A stretch of 23,418 nt of DNA from CAYGWX01 sp964353855 [NCBI: uncultured bacterium] (GCA_964353855.1 CAYGWX010000018.1:13334-36751); one strand, 5' to 3'; shown: positions 1 to 8,035, counted from the first letter of the stretch. A program made the numbers and translations. Notes: generated by a model from the sequence alone, not told the origin.

Positions 1-411
1 ATAGACCATCGTGGTCTCGGCGTAGATGCCGGCCCCCAGGTAGATCCGGTGCGCGAAATCCTTGGTCGTGGCCAGAACCAGGCGCGCGCCGTTCAGATAC
101 CCGGGGTCGAGGTTCGCCCTCCTCCTGCCGGCAAGGGCCATTTCCTCTTCCAGGAGGTTCGTCCGGCGCTTGATTCCGGGCAGGCCCTCGGGCATCACCA
201 GGCTTTCGAATCCGACCCACTGCCGGATCAGGCCCTCCCCCATCTCGCCGGCATAGTATTCCGTAGATCCGAACGGCGCTTCCCGGCTCTCCACGTCGGA
301 TCTTCCGAAAACACCGCCCAGCCTCTCCCTGGCCCGGGCGAGCCATTCACGGTCCTTGGCCAGGATTCCCACGACAAGCTTTACAGGGCCAGCCAGGCGG
401 ATCTCGCCCAA
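1..411 (-). CDS. DUF4416 family protein (3' end cut by window edge)
   Basis: This frame stays open for 137 codons and runs off the left edge, so the C-terminus (perhaps 40-50 residues) is missing. The translation has the marks of the DUF4416 family: an opening GEIRLAGPVKLVVGIL, a central STEYYAGEMG, the NLDPGYL segment and LATTKDF..HRIYLGAGIYAE near the cut end. The molecular function of this family is not known. No ATG is available. The best start is a TTG at 409-411, with GGAGG about 10 nt upstream inside the end of the OsmC gene. The 5-nt gap to OsmC makes it the last visible gene of the long operon. Family identity is fairly secure; the start is uncertain. Confidence 0.75.
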   Translation of the reverse strand, partial: MGEIRLAGPVKLVVGILAKDREWLARARERLGGVFGRSDVESREAPFGSTEYYAGEMGEGLIRQWVGFESLVMPEGLPGIKRRTNLLEEEMALAGRRRANLDPGYLNGARLVLATTKDFAHRIYLGAGIYAETTMVY

Positions 412-416
412 CGCCT

Positions 417-827
417 TCAGGCCTCCACCCCGACTTCGAAGGACACCTCGGGAGGATTTTTCATCGTGGCGAAGACCGAGCAGTAGTTCTCCCGAGAAAG
501 CTCGAAGGCCCGGGTCAGGGCTTCGGGGGGCACGTTTCCCCTGGCCTTGATTCGCATCACGATCTTGGTCCAGCGCTTGGGATGTTCCTCGGCCCGCTCC
601 CCCTCCACGACGATCTCGAAGCCCGCGAGGTCCACGCGCTTCTTCCTGAGGATGGAGACGATGTCGCCCCCCATGCAGCCGCCCAGACCGATGAGCAGGA
701 GGAGCATCGGCCTCACCCCCACCCCGTTCTGGCCGTCCATCCCCGGGTCCAGCACGATCGCATGGTCGTGTTCGTCCTCGGCCAGAAACTTCAATTCCTC
801 CACCCACCTGAGCCTCACCTTCGACAT
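417..827 (-). CDS. OsmC/Ohr-family peroxiredoxin-like protein
   Basis: The product is 136 aa, the usual OsmC length. OsmC proteins reduce organic or other peroxides through a pair of cysteines in the cytoplasm. Both are present: Cys51 in the helix motif LGGCMGG and Cys116 in ENYCSV. The sequence also has the GERAEEHPKRW stretch typical of the YhfA-like branch. The ATG at 825-827 is preceded by GAGGAGG with about 7 nt spacing, so the longer frame reaching back to 1010 is rejected. It starts 17 nt after the iron-sulfur protein gene and is followed 5 nt later by DUF4416. Substrate and reductant cannot be read from sequence; a hydroperoxide-detoxification role is inferred from the family. Confidence 0.85.
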   Translation of the reverse strand: MSKVRLRWVEELKFLAEDEHDHAIVLDPGMDGQNGVGVRPMLLLLIGLGGCMGGDIVSILRKKRVDLAGFEIVVEGERAEEHPKRWTKIVMRIKARGNVPPEALTRAFELSRENYCSVFATMKNPPEVSFEVGVEA

Positions 828-844
828 CGCTTGTCCTCCTCGGT

Positions 845-1519
845 CTATGATTCCGCGTGAACGGGACAGGCCTTGACGCAGACCCCGCAGATATGGACTC
901 CGATGCCCGGAGCCTTGGCGAATTGCTTCAGCTTCGCCAGGCAGGCCGGCAGGTCGTAGCCCTCCAGGTGGATCGCACCGGCCGGACAGGCTCCGATGCA
1001 CCGCGTGCAATCTCCGCAGGTCCTTTCCCTCGGGGCATCCGTGGGAAGCGGCATATCCGTAAGGACGGTCACCAGCCTGAATCGCGCTCCCCGCTCCGGG
1101 TTCACCAGCAGACTCGACCGGCCGATGAATCCCAGCCCGGCTTGAAACCCGACCGCCTTGTGAGAAAGGTGCCCCCTCTGCCTTTCCCAGTCCACGACTT
1201 GGGAAGCCCCGATGGGCAGCGCCCGATAGCCCCGGCCTTGGATATGGGTCGCCACCCGCAGGGCCGCTTGGTCCAGGAGATAGTTCACGGACTTGTAATG
1301 CTGCTTATACACCAGGGTGGGGTGGTCTTCGATGTCCTCGATGATCCCCCCGGCCAGGACATAGCCCATGGAAATCCCAACCTTCATGTCCCGGGCTGCT
1401 CCCCGCAGGGATTCGTGAAACGTTTCCCGGATCGGCTGGAGGTCGGCTACCCCAAAAAGGGCCATGCCCGAGGTGTCGGCTAAGCCCTTCAACGCGTTGT
1501 AGTCGCTTTCGCCCGTCAT
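845..1519 (-). CDS. short QueG-like double [4Fe-4S] cluster protein
   Basis: This is a 224-aa protein with eight cysteines arranged for two [4Fe-4S] clusters: C168, C171, C174, C178 (CxxCxxCxxxCP) and C193, C211, C214, C218. The middle part (AVGFQAGLGFIGRSSLLVNPERG) matches the epoxyqueuosine reductase core, where the text is usually AxxAGLGWIGKNT. Real QueG is about 310-380 aa and reduces epoxyqueuosine in tRNA using cobalamin. This protein is shorter, lacks the C-terminal HEAT part and has a compact N-terminus, so it may be a QueG-related reductase with another substrate. The ATG lies 3 nt after the cutA stop, suggesting coupled translation. The double-cluster call is firm; the reaction is not. 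Confidence 0.8.
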   Translation of the reverse strand: MTGESDYNALKGLADTSGMALFGVADLQPIRETFHESLRGAARDMKVGISMGYVLAGGIIEDIEDHPTLVYKQHYKSVNYLLDQAALRVATHIQGRGYRALPIGASQVVDWERQRGHLSHKAVGFQAGLGFIGRSSLLVNPERGARFRLVTVLTDMPLPTDAPRERTCGDCTRCIGACPAGAIHLEGYDLPACLAKLKQFAKAPGIGVHICGVCVKACPVHAES

Positions 1520-1522
1520 CGG

Positions 1523-1864
1523 TCAGTTGCCTGCTCTCGTCTCTTGCTGGATCCATTCCAGGAAGGTTCGGGACCCTGCCGCCAGCTCCCAGGCCACGAT
1601 CGCCGGAACCGAATAGCTGTGCAGCGCTTTGATCTTGGCTTCCACTTTCCGGTATAATCCCTTCCGCGTCTTCAGGATCATCCCGTATTCCCGGCTCTTT
1701 TCGATTTTCCCTTTCCACCAATAGCGGGAAGCGACGGGAAAGACATGGGCGCAAGCGACCAGACGCTCCCTCAAGAGCGCCTCCGCAATCCGGGTGGCCT
1801 CGACTTGGCTCGCCGTGGTCGCGTAAACCAGGAGAAAGCGGCCGCGCCCCCTCGGACCAGTCAT
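1523..1864 (-). CDS. cutA: divalent-cation tolerance protein CutA
   Basis: The 113-aa product carries the CutA signature: LLVYATT near the N-terminus, LLRERLVACAH at 31-40, the hallmark SRYWWKGKIE at 46-55, and HSYSVPAIVAW at 82-92. CutA proteins form a very stable trimer with a ferredoxin-like fold and have been linked to copper tolerance in E. coli, although their physiological job is debated. The ATG overlaps the stop of the upstream diguanylate cyclase gene (ATGA), so the two are translationally coupled. A purine-rich GGGGGAGGA sits almost against the ATG, closer than a normal Shine-Dalgarno, so initiation probably depends on coupling. Confidence 0.92.
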   Translation of the reverse strand: MTGPRGRGRFLLVYATTASQVEATRIAEALLRERLVACAHVFPVASRYWWKGKIEKSREYGMILKTRKGLYRKVEAKIKALHSYSVPAIVAWELAAGSRTFLEWIQQETRAGN

Positions 1865-3138
1865 TCCTCCCCCGGGTTCCGCGGAAAGGGGTTGCCCGCC
1901 TTCTTTCTCTGCTTCTGTTCATACATTTCCCGGTCTGCCTGGTCCAACAGGGTGTCCAGCGAACAGGGGTTCTCGGCATCGCAGGTCACGATCCCGATGC
2001 TCAGGGACAGGGTGAAGGACTGGTCGGGCTTCGCCTGGCGCTGAGCCAGGTTCTTTTCTAGGCGTACGGTCAGGACGGCCGCATCGTCCTTACGGCCCTC
2101 GGAGACCAGCACGGCAAATTCATCCCCGCCGATCCGGGCGATGATGTCCGATTCGCGGTAGGTGTGCTTGAGCAGGGCCGCCGCCTCCCGAATCGCCCGG
2201 TCCCCCTCTTGATGCCCCAGGGTGTCATTGATCCACTTCATCCCGTCCAAATCCACGAAGACGAGATACATCCGGTGTTTAGTCCGGGCAGCCATCCGCA
2301 GTTGTTGCTCCGCCAGCATCAGGAAACCTCTCCGATTGTACAGCCCGGTCAGTTCGTCGGTGAGCGACAGGAGGCGCAACAGGGCCTCGGCCCGCTTGCG
2401 CTCGCTGATGTCGCGGATGATGCCGCTGTAGAAGGTCTCGCTCCCCATCTCCCAGACCGCTACGGACAGTTCCACCGGGAACCGGCTGCCGTCCTTTCGG
2501 ACCCCGTAACTCTCCGCGGTCTTGTCGTTCTTCCGGAACCCGCCGGTCAGAGGGTTCCACTCCAGGAGGTCCGGCGATGCCTGACGATAAGGATCGGGAA
2601 ACAACATCGTCAGAGGCTGCCCCAGGACTTCGCTTTCCTCGTAGCCGAACATCGCCTGCGCCCCTTGATTCCAGGAGAGAATGGTCCCGTGGCCATCGGA
2701 GAGCACGATCGCATCATCGGCGGACTGCACGACGGTGCGGAACTTCAGCTCCGACTCCCGCAAGGCTTCCTCGGCCTGCTTTTGTTCGGTCAGGTCGGCA
2801 AGCATCACCATCGTCCCGCAGGTTGGACATCGTCCGTCCTGTAACCGCTTCATCGTGACTTGAAAATAGCGGGAACCCCGGCGGGTCTCCACGTTCTTCT
2901 CGACGATCTGCTCCGGAAGGTTTCGGGAGGCGAACAGGGCCAGTTCCTCCCTCAACCAAGGAAGGTCGGTTCCGGGCTCCGCCGCGCTCGGGAACGAAGG
3001 CTCCGCCCCCGGCCCGTTTGAGAATAGTTCAGCGGCAGGCCGGTTCAGGGATTCCACCCTATAGTCCCCATCCAGCAGGATCACCGGGATGGTCAGGTTT
3101 TCAAAAACGCGCTGATAGCGATCGGAGGTCGTCGTCAT
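1861..3138 (-). CDS. PAS-PAS-GGDEF diguanylate cyclase (soluble)
   Basis: The product is 425 aa. It has a first PAS-like domain (about 8-115) containing a CPTC pair at 104-107, a second PAS domain (about 130-250, with QSADDAIVLSDGHGTILSWN and DISERKRAE at its end), and a GGDEF domain (about 260-415). The active-site motif is an intact GGDEF at 337-341. Five residues before it is RESD (328-331), a correctly spaced RxxD inhibitory c-di-GMP site. It should make c-di-GMP in the cytoplasm under control of an unknown signal sensed by PAS; there is no membrane segment. A longer frame to 3243 exists but would overlap the lipoprotein gene, and the PAS fold begins right after the chosen ATG (3136-3138). 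No good Shine-Dalgarno is seen. Confidence 0.88.
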   Translation of the reverse strand: MTTTSDRYQRVFENLTIPVILLDGDYRVESLNRPAAELFSNGPGAEPSFPSAAEPGTDLPWLREELALFASRNLPEQIVEKNVETRRGSRYFQVTMKRLQDGRCPTCGTMVMLADLTEQKQAEEALRESELKFRTVVQSADDAIVLSDGHGTILSWNQGAQAMFGYEESEVLGQPLTMLFPDPYRQASPDLLEWNPLTGGFRKNDKTAESYGVRKDGSRFPVELSVAVWEMGSETFYSGIIRDISERKRAEALLRLLSLTDELTGLYNRRGFLMLAEQQLRMAARTKHRMYLVFVDLDGMKWINDTLGHQEGDRAIREAAALLKHTYRESDIIARIGGDEFAVLVSEGRKDDAAVLTVRLEKNLAQRQAKPDQSFTLSLSIGIVTCDAENPCSLDTLLDQADREMYEQKQRKKAGNPFPRNPGEE

Positions 3139-3157
3139 GAGATGAAGGGGGTATTGA

Positions 3158-3916
3158 TTATCTGATTTCGATGCGCTCCACGCCCTCCGGCAGCCTGAGC
3201 TCAAACCTCGCCTTCGGGATGGGTTCGTTGATCCGGACTTCACGCCACCGGATATCGATCCTTCCCCGCTCCAGGGGCCGCTCCAACCAGAGGTGTGAGG
3301 GGAACGCTATTCCCTCGATGCTCTGAAATTCCTCAGCCCTGCCGCGGACTTCCAAGCGGTTCGCGCTGTCCCGTTGCTCATAGCGCAGGGCAACCAGCTT
3401 TTCAAGATCGAGGAGAGCGGTCTTATTCCCGCTGTACTGGACAAGGACCTTGCCGTCTTGTTCCTCCCAGCTCAGCACCGAGTCCCCGGGAAGGGGAAGC
3501 TGGCCGAGGAGCAGGCTCGAGAGATCCGCCAGGGAAGCGCCGCCCAGGTTCTGCTTCAGGTTTTCGTTGTCCGCCTTCCCGTAGTAGGACTGTCGCCTCA
3601 TCGGGAAATAGACCTCCCCGGAATCTCCGCTCACGATGGCGGTGGCCACCCTGAAAAAAAGAAGGGAGAGGTCGATCCGCATCCGATCCGGCCTCTCGAA
3701 CCACATCTGGAAGTCCCCGCTCTGCCCTTTGCCTTTCTGGGTGAACGACACCTCCCCCTTGGCGGCTAAGGTGCTCAGACCCTCTCGGGCCTTGCGGGCT
3801 TGTTCCAGAAGCGCCAGGGGCTCCCCCTTTCCCCCGGTCAACTTCACCGTCTTCCTCAGCGCACATCCTGCGAACAGGATTAACGGGAGGAGCGCCAGAA
3901 CCCGACCAACCCTCAC
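3158..3916 (-). CDS. DUF4292-type outer-membrane lipoprotein (LolB-like fold)
   Basis: The 252-aa product begins with a lipoprotein signal peptide ending at ...LFAGC, which puts the lipidated cysteine at residue 18. The rest matches the DUF4292/LolB-like pattern: LLEQARKAREGLSTLAAKGEVSF, a QMWFERPDRMRIDL strand, and LEKLVALRYEQRDSANRLEVRG. Such proteins have an open beta-barrel that may bind lipid or a lipoprotein; the exact role is unknown. The start is GTG (3914-3916), overlapping the stop of the TPR gene (GTGA). Pairing of a TPR lipoprotein with a DUF4292 lipoprotein suggests a shared envelope function, which is inference. Localisation is better supported than function. Confidence 0.78.
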   Translation of the reverse strand: MRVGRVLALLPLILFAGCALRKTVKLTGGKGEPLALLEQARKAREGLSTLAAKGEVSFTQKGKGQSGDFQMWFERPDRMRIDLSLLFFRVATAIVSGDSGEVYFPMRRQSYYGKADNENLKQNLGGASLADLSSLLLGQLPLPGDSVLSWEEQDGKVLVQYSGNKTALLDLEKLVALRYEQRDSANRLEVRGRAEEFQSIEGIAFPSHLWLERPLERGRIDIRWREVRINEPIPKARFELRLPEGVERIEIR

Positions 3917-5631
3917 GGCTCCCCGTGAAGCTTTTTCTTCAGGCTTTCGTTTTTGGGGTCCAGCTCAAGGGCACGCTGCCACTGGGCCCGGGCCTCCCGA
4001 GCCTTTCCCCGAGCCTGGTAGATATCTCCCAGGTGATCGAGCAATACCGGATCGTCCTTGACGATGCGGCAGGCTTTTTCCTGCTCGCGCTCAGCCTCAT
4101 CGTAGCGACCCAGCTTGAAATAAGCCCAGGCGATGCTGTCGATGAAATACCCGTTTTCGGGCTCGAGCCGTAATGCTTTCTGGACGAGTTCCACTGACTC
4201 GTCCAGGTGTATGCCTTTGTCCGCGTAAAGGTAGCCGATGTAGTTATAGGCTGAGGCGTCCGTGGAATCGAGTGCGATAACGTTCCGGAACGACGACACC
4301 GAGGAATCCACCTCTCCCAGCTTGTCGTAGGCGACCCCCATCCCGTAATAGGCCCGCGCATCCTTGGGGTTGAGCTTCAAGGCCTGCTGGTAGGCTGCAA
4401 GGGCGCGGGCGTGGGAGTCCATCTCGGCATAAGCATAGCCTAAAAGGTAATCCAACCCGCCGGTGGTCTGGGGCACGGCCCCCAGCGACTTCTTGAAGGA
4501 TTGGATGGCTTTCTTTTCGTCCCCGGCCCGTAGCCAGAGGACGCCGGAATAAACCCAGGCGCTGGCCAGCTTCGGTTCGATCCGTGCGGCTGTCTGCATC
4601 TCGGCTAAGGCCAGGGGGTAAATCTTCTGGTCATAGGCGATCCGGCCAAGATAATAATGCGCCGTGGCATCCTGGGGGTGCTTTTCAACGACCCTCCGGA
4701 AGGCTGCCCGGGCCCCCTCGTAGCGCTTGGCGTTGTACAGCAGGAGGCCCTGGGAGATCCTCGCTCCATAGTCTGTGGAATCCTGCGCTAGGACCTCGGC
4801 GCACATCTCCAGGGCCTTTTCGCGTTCCCCGGAGTTCTGATAGGCGTTCAGGAGGCGGCGCTTGAGTGCCAAGTTTGCGGGACGCATCGACAGCGCCGCC
4901 TCGTACTCTGCGGCCGCGCCCGCGAACTCGTGTTTGAGCTCATACACGAACCCCAGGCCAAGGTGTCCGTCCAGGGAGAGGGTGTCCTCGATGAGCATCC
5001 CGGCATAGACTTCCTCGGCCTTGTCCAGGGCCCCGGACTTCACGAGGAGTCCCCCCATCCGGCTGCGGATGTCCTGGGCCTCGGGCCTGAGGGCGAGGAT
5101 CCGGTTGAGCTTCTCGGCCGCCGTCCGGAAGTCCCCGCGGAGCTCGTAGAGGTTGGAGAGGGTATAGAGGATATCCCAGCGTTCCGGGGCCAGCCGGGCC
5201 GCCCGTTCATACTCCCCCATGGCCGCGGCCACTTGTTTTTGTGCCAGGCAGCTGTTCGCCAGTACGATTCGGGGCTCCACGGACAGGGAGTCCCTCCTCA
5301 ACGCCTGCTGGGCAGCCTCCCCGGATTCCCGGAATTGGTTGTTATTGTAGAACGCCTCGGAAAGCGTCGTCCACACCTCCACGGCCTCAGGGTCGTAGCG
5401 CAGGGCCGCCTGGTACTCCCGGATCGCCTCTCGGGGCTTGCCCTGATCTTCGTAGTAGGCGCCGGAAGTGAAGTGGGCGTAGGCCTGCTCCTTGGAAGGG
5501 CCGGGCGTTGTGGCGCACCCGCCCCAGCCGAGGACCAAACATACGAAAACAGGCCATCCCCAACTGGGGAGCCTGTTCCTCTGCGCACTTTTCCATGGGA
5601 ATCTCGAAGAGATCTGGCGAGTCATCCTCAT
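3913..5631 (-). CDS. TPR-repeat protein, probable lipoprotein
   Basis: This 572-aa protein has a short hydrophobic N-terminal segment (about 24-38) ending in GWGGC, so Cys39 may be lipidated, although Trp at -3 is an unusual lipobox residue. From about residue 48 to the end it is an almost unbroken array of tetratricopeptide repeats, readable by recurrent patterns such as A..Y...L..DP, with roughly 14 units. TPR arrays bind partner proteins; nothing here is catalytic. Start could be either ATG at 5629-5631 or the in-frame ATG at 5623-5625. It begins 1 nt after the DUF151 stop and overlaps the next lipoprotein gene by 4 nt, so the three are one translational block. A periplasmic scaffold role is inferred. 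Confidence 0.85.
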   Translation of the reverse strand: MRMTRQISSRFPWKSAQRNRLPSWGWPVFVCLVLGWGGCATTPGPSKEQAYAHFTSGAYYEDQGKPREAIREYQAALRYDPEAVEVWTTLSEAFYNNNQFRESGEAAQQALRRDSLSVEPRIVLANSCLAQKQVAAAMGEYERAARLAPERWDILYTLSNLYELRGDFRTAAEKLNRILALRPEAQDIRSRMGGLLVKSGALDKAEEVYAGMLIEDTLSLDGHLGLGFVYELKHEFAGAAAEYEAALSMRPANLALKRRLLNAYQNSGEREKALEMCAEVLAQDSTDYGARISQGLLLYNAKRYEGARAAFRRVVEKHPQDATAHYYLGRIAYDQKIYPLALAEMQTAARIEPKLASAWVYSGVLWLRAGDEKKAIQSFKKSLGAVPQTTGGLDYLLGYAYAEMDSHARALAAYQQALKLNPKDARAYYGMGVAYDKLGEVDSSVSSFRNVIALDSTDASAYNYIGYLYADKGIHLDESVELVQKALRLEPENGYFIDSIAWAYFKLGRYDEAEREQEKACRIVKDDPVLLDHLGDIYQARGKAREARAQWQRALELDPKNESLKKKLHGEP

Positions 5632-5632
5632 C

Positions 5633-6157
5633 TTACATTTTGAACTTCCCGAAATCCTCCGGATTCATCTCTTTGATTTGAGTGCGAAGGTCCTCCGGGG
5701 AGGGTTCCTTGGGCTGAAAGCTCATCTCCTCGCCGGTCGGCATCGCCCCCTCCATCAGCAGGATGTCGCTTACGAAGATCGGGGCTTTGAACCTCAGGGC
5801 CAGGGCGATGGAGTCCGAGGGCCGGGCGTCCAAGGAGACCTGGGTTCCGTTCTGCTCGATGGTGATCAGGGCGTAGAAGGTGTTGGCGATGAGCTCGGTC
5901 ACCGCGATCCGCGATACCTGTCCCTTCAGGGATTCGATGGTCTGCTTCAGGAGGTCATGGGTCATCGGCCGCTCCCGCTTGGTCCCCTGCATCTCCACCG
6001 CGATGGCCCAGGCCTCCGCCTCGCCGATCCAAATCGGCAGGATCCGGGGGCCTGAACTCTCCCGGAGGATCACGACCGGGGAGTGATTGACCGGGTCCAT
6101 CAGCAGGGCGGCAACTCGGACCTCCTGCAAGTTCAACGTCTTGTCGTCTTTTTCCAT
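5633..6157 (-). CDS. bifunctional nuclease family protein (DUF151)
   Basis: The 174-aa product is a clear DUF151 member: VVILRESSGPRILPIWIGEAEAWAIA near the N-terminus, PMTHDLL in the middle, and LDARPSDSIALALRFKAPIFVSDILL at about 110-135. Some homologues have been reported to have DNase and RNase activity, but physiological substrates are unclear. It is probably cytoplasmic, as no signal peptide is visible. It lies 53 nt after the phosphodiesterase gene; that gap contains a small CGGTT/AACCG hairpin (about 6179-6192) without a U-tract. No convincing Shine-Dalgarno precedes the ATG. Confidence 0.88.
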   Translation of the reverse strand: MEKDDKTLNLQEVRVAALLMDPVNHSPVVILRESSGPRILPIWIGEAEAWAIAVEMQGTKRERPMTHDLLKQTIESLKGQVSRIAVTELIANTFYALITIEQNGTQVSLDARPSDSIALALRFKAPIFVSDILLMEGAMPTGEEMSFQPKEPSPEDLRTQIKEMNPEDFGKFKM

Positions 6158-6210
6158 CAGGAAGCGGTGAGGGCCTTAAGCGGTTCTAACCGTCGGCTGT
6201 CCGGCAGAGG

Positions 6211-6972
6211 TCAGAGGACGTAGGTCCTCCCCTCCTCGGCGAGCTTGACCAGGGGATGCTTGAGGGCCAGGACCTCTCTCCTTACCGTTTTTAAAAACTG
6301 GGCTTTGATGTGATAGACCAGGAATGGCACTTTGAGTCCGGACTTCTCCACCTCGCCGAGCAGGGTGTCGGCCGTGAGGTGCCCGGAGATGTCCGCCAGC
6401 TTTTGCAGGGTGTTGGGGAAGGAGCATTCGATCAACACGGCTTTGAGATTCTTGACCTTGCGGGCGATATCCCACACCCGGACCGTGGGGCCGGTATCCG
6501 AGGTGTTCAGAAGCGTCGCTTTGCCGTCGGAAACAAAATAAGCCGAGGTGGGCACGCTGTGGTCCACCCTCACGGCCCTCACCGTGTACTTGCCCACCCG
6601 GAAGGGGACCTCCTCCTGGATCGGGACGAACCGCATCGTCGGCTGCTCCGGCGTCGGGATCGCCGTGAAGTCCGGCCAGGTCATATTGTTGAAGAGGTTC
6701 GTCTTCACGGCCTCGATCACCACCGGCATGGAGAAAATCGGCAGGGCCTTACGGCCCGGGGATACCAGGGTGTCGGCCATCAGGAGCAGGCCCACGGTGT
6801 GGTCGATGTGGGCATGGGTCAGAAGGATGGCCTCGATCTTCTGTTGCTCCTGGAAGGTGAGCCCGTACCCGGTCGAACCGGAGTCGATCAGGAGCTTGCC
6901 GTCGATCATGAAGGTGGTCAGGCCGAATCCCTTGAGCATCGCCCCGTACGCCCCAACGATTTTCACTTTCAT
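6211..6972 (-). CDS. MBL-fold hydrolase, class-II cyclic-nucleotide phosphodiesterase-like
   Basis: This 253-aa protein has the metallo-beta-lactamase dinuclear metal site: H53, H55, D57 and H58 in LTHAHIDHTVG, H138 in RVDHSVPTSAY, D159 in NTSDTGP, and H221 in VYHIKAQ. The sequence after the motif and the SGHLTADTL segment (196-204) resemble class II 3',5'-cyclic-nucleotide phosphodiesterases (CpdP/PDE1 type), so it may hydrolyse cAMP or a related cyclic nucleotide in the cytoplasm. Other MBL activities are possible. The ATG is preceded by AGGAGAGGG at good spacing. It is the first gene after a strong promoter (7038-7066) and so leads the nine-gene operon. Fold and metal site are certain; substrate is probable only. 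Confidence 0.82.
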   Translation of the reverse strand: MKVKIVGAYGAMLKGFGLTTFMIDGKLLIDSGSTGYGLTFQEQQKIEAILLTHAHIDHTVGLLLMADTLVSPGRKALPIFSMPVVIEAVKTNLFNNMTWPDFTAIPTPEQPTMRFVPIQEEVPFRVGKYTVRAVRVDHSVPTSAYFVSDGKATLLNTSDTGPTVRVWDIARKVKNLKAVLIECSFPNTLQKLADISGHLTADTLLGEVEKSGLKVPFLVYHIKAQFLKTVRREVLALKHPLVKLAEEGRTYVL

Positions 6973-7037
6973 CGTCCGCCCTCTCCTTGCCTAATGAGCG
7001 TCATGAAGCCTTTTTTATCATCAGAGTCTATCTAAAC

Positions 7038-7066
7038 ACTATACCCGAAACCCCTTGTAAAGTCAA
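7038..7066 (-). promoter_or_regulatory. sigma70-type promoter of the phosphodiesterase-led operon
   Basis: On the minus strand TTGACT (7061-7066) and TATAGT (7038-7043) are separated by exactly 17 nt. Transcription would begin near 7031, giving a leader of about 58 nt before the ATG at 6972. No other convincing promoter was seen between here and the left edge. Confidence 0.75.
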
Positions 7067-7153
7067 GGGCCTTCATGGATTCCGGGCTTCTTCATTCCTA
7101 CCTCGGGGCCACGATCGGATCGGGCTTTGGGGACCCGGTCCGGGTAGTACCCG

Positions 7154-7176
7154 AAAAAGCCTTCCTCGATCGAGGA
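7154..7176 (-). terminator. possible weak terminator after the 7282-8028 gene
   Basis: A perfect 14-nt palindrome (TCCTCGATCGAGGA, 7163-7176) is followed on the minus strand by AGGC and five T's (7154-7158). The stem is only 5 bp with a GATC loop, so it is a weak candidate. It sits about 105 nt after the stop of the exported protein and before the next promoter. Confidence 0.35.
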
Positions 7177-7281
7177 GGATTGACCCCGGCGATGCCTACG
7201 AACACCGAGCATTTCTTGTTTGCCCGCCGCTTCAAAACTTCCCAAACCATTCATTGATGCTGCTGGCTCCTCGAACCTTTC

Positions 7282-8028
7282 CTATGGTTTTACAAGTCTG
7301 AACCGTGCCGAGGCATTCTCCCATCGGTAGACCTCCTTGAAGGTCTGCTCCAGGGAGGGTTTTTCAGTGTAAGTCTGGGTGGCGGGATCGAAGTCATACT
7401 GCTTCAGGATCCCCTCTCTCACGATATCCTTAGGCCCGGTTTTCTTCTCTTCCGCATAAGTGATCGTGGCTTCCTCTTCGATCCCCGGTCGTCCCGACTT
7501 GGAGTTTCTCTCGTTCCGGCGCTCGTTCCCCAGGAAGGCCCGCTTGAAGTCCTTCCCCCTCCAGAGGAAGACCTCCCGGTAGTGGTTCTCCGAGTCCGGA
7601 GAGGTGTGCGCGGCCTTCACGACCAGAGCCAGTTTCTTGCTGTGGAACAGGTCCTCGGCTCCCAGCCATTCCACATACCCGGTCTGCACCTGACCCAGTA
7701 TGCCCCAGGTCCCGCCCTTCTTCTTGAGCACGATCACCCAGCCCTGATCCGGCGTGAAGGAGAACCCCACGATCGCCTCCTCGTCCGCCAGGGAATCCAC
7801 GTTGGCCAGAAGCACATGAGGGGTCTGGATGTTCCCCGCTTTGATCTCATAAAAACGGTCAGCGACCTCCTCCCCGATAGCCTTCTCCAGGACCGCTCGT
7901 TCATCCGGTCCCTTCACGTACCGCTCCAGCATCTTCTCCAGGCTCTCCGCCCGGGCTCCCGAGAGGAGAAGGAGGAGGAAGAAGCCGGACAAACCGATGA
8001 TTCGGATGAGGCTTTTGGGGGTATCCAT
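7282..8028 (-). CDS. hypothetical exported protein
   Basis: I do not recognise this 248-aa product. It starts with a basic end, a strong hydrophobic core (IIGLSGFFLLLLLSG) and a likely signal peptidase I site after ARA (residue 27). The mature part is charged, with no cysteine and no obvious catalytic motif. Two stretches look like paired beta-sheet modules: DQGWVIVLKKKGGTWGILGQVQTG, and a region around EVFLWRGKDFKRAFLGNERR that could read as a periplasmic sensor or VCBS-like fold. It is transcribed alone from its own promoter. The ATG lies 7 nt after an extended -10 element and has no Shine-Dalgarno, so a leaderless message is predicted. Function unknown. Confidence 0.7.
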   Translation of the reverse strand: MDTPKSLIRIIGLSGFFLLLLLSGARAESLEKMLERYVKGPDERAVLEKAIGEEVADRFYEIKAGNIQTPHVLLANVDSLADEEAIVGFSFTPDQGWVIVLKKKGGTWGILGQVQTGYVEWLGAEDLFHSKKLALVVKAAHTSPDSENHYREVFLWRGKDFKRAFLGNERRNERNSKSGRPGIEEEATITYAEEKKTGPKDIVREGILKQYDFDPATQTYTEKPSLEQTFKEVYRWENASARFRLVKP

Positions 8029-8035
8029 GATGATA

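Noticed and set aside
2164-2844. 226-codon plus-strand frame inside the PAS-PAS-GGDEF gene
   Set aside because: It is antisense to a well-recognised gene, and shows no family motif or ribosome site.
4930-5643. 237-codon plus-strand frame inside the TPR gene
   Set aside because: It mirrors the repeat structure of the TPR coding strand; no independent evidence.
7063-7257. Small frames of 60 (plus) and 63 (minus) codons in the 7.1 kb spacer
   Set aside because: Neither has a Shine-Dalgarno. The minus frame runs into the -35 of the next promoter, and the palindromes explain the sequence better.
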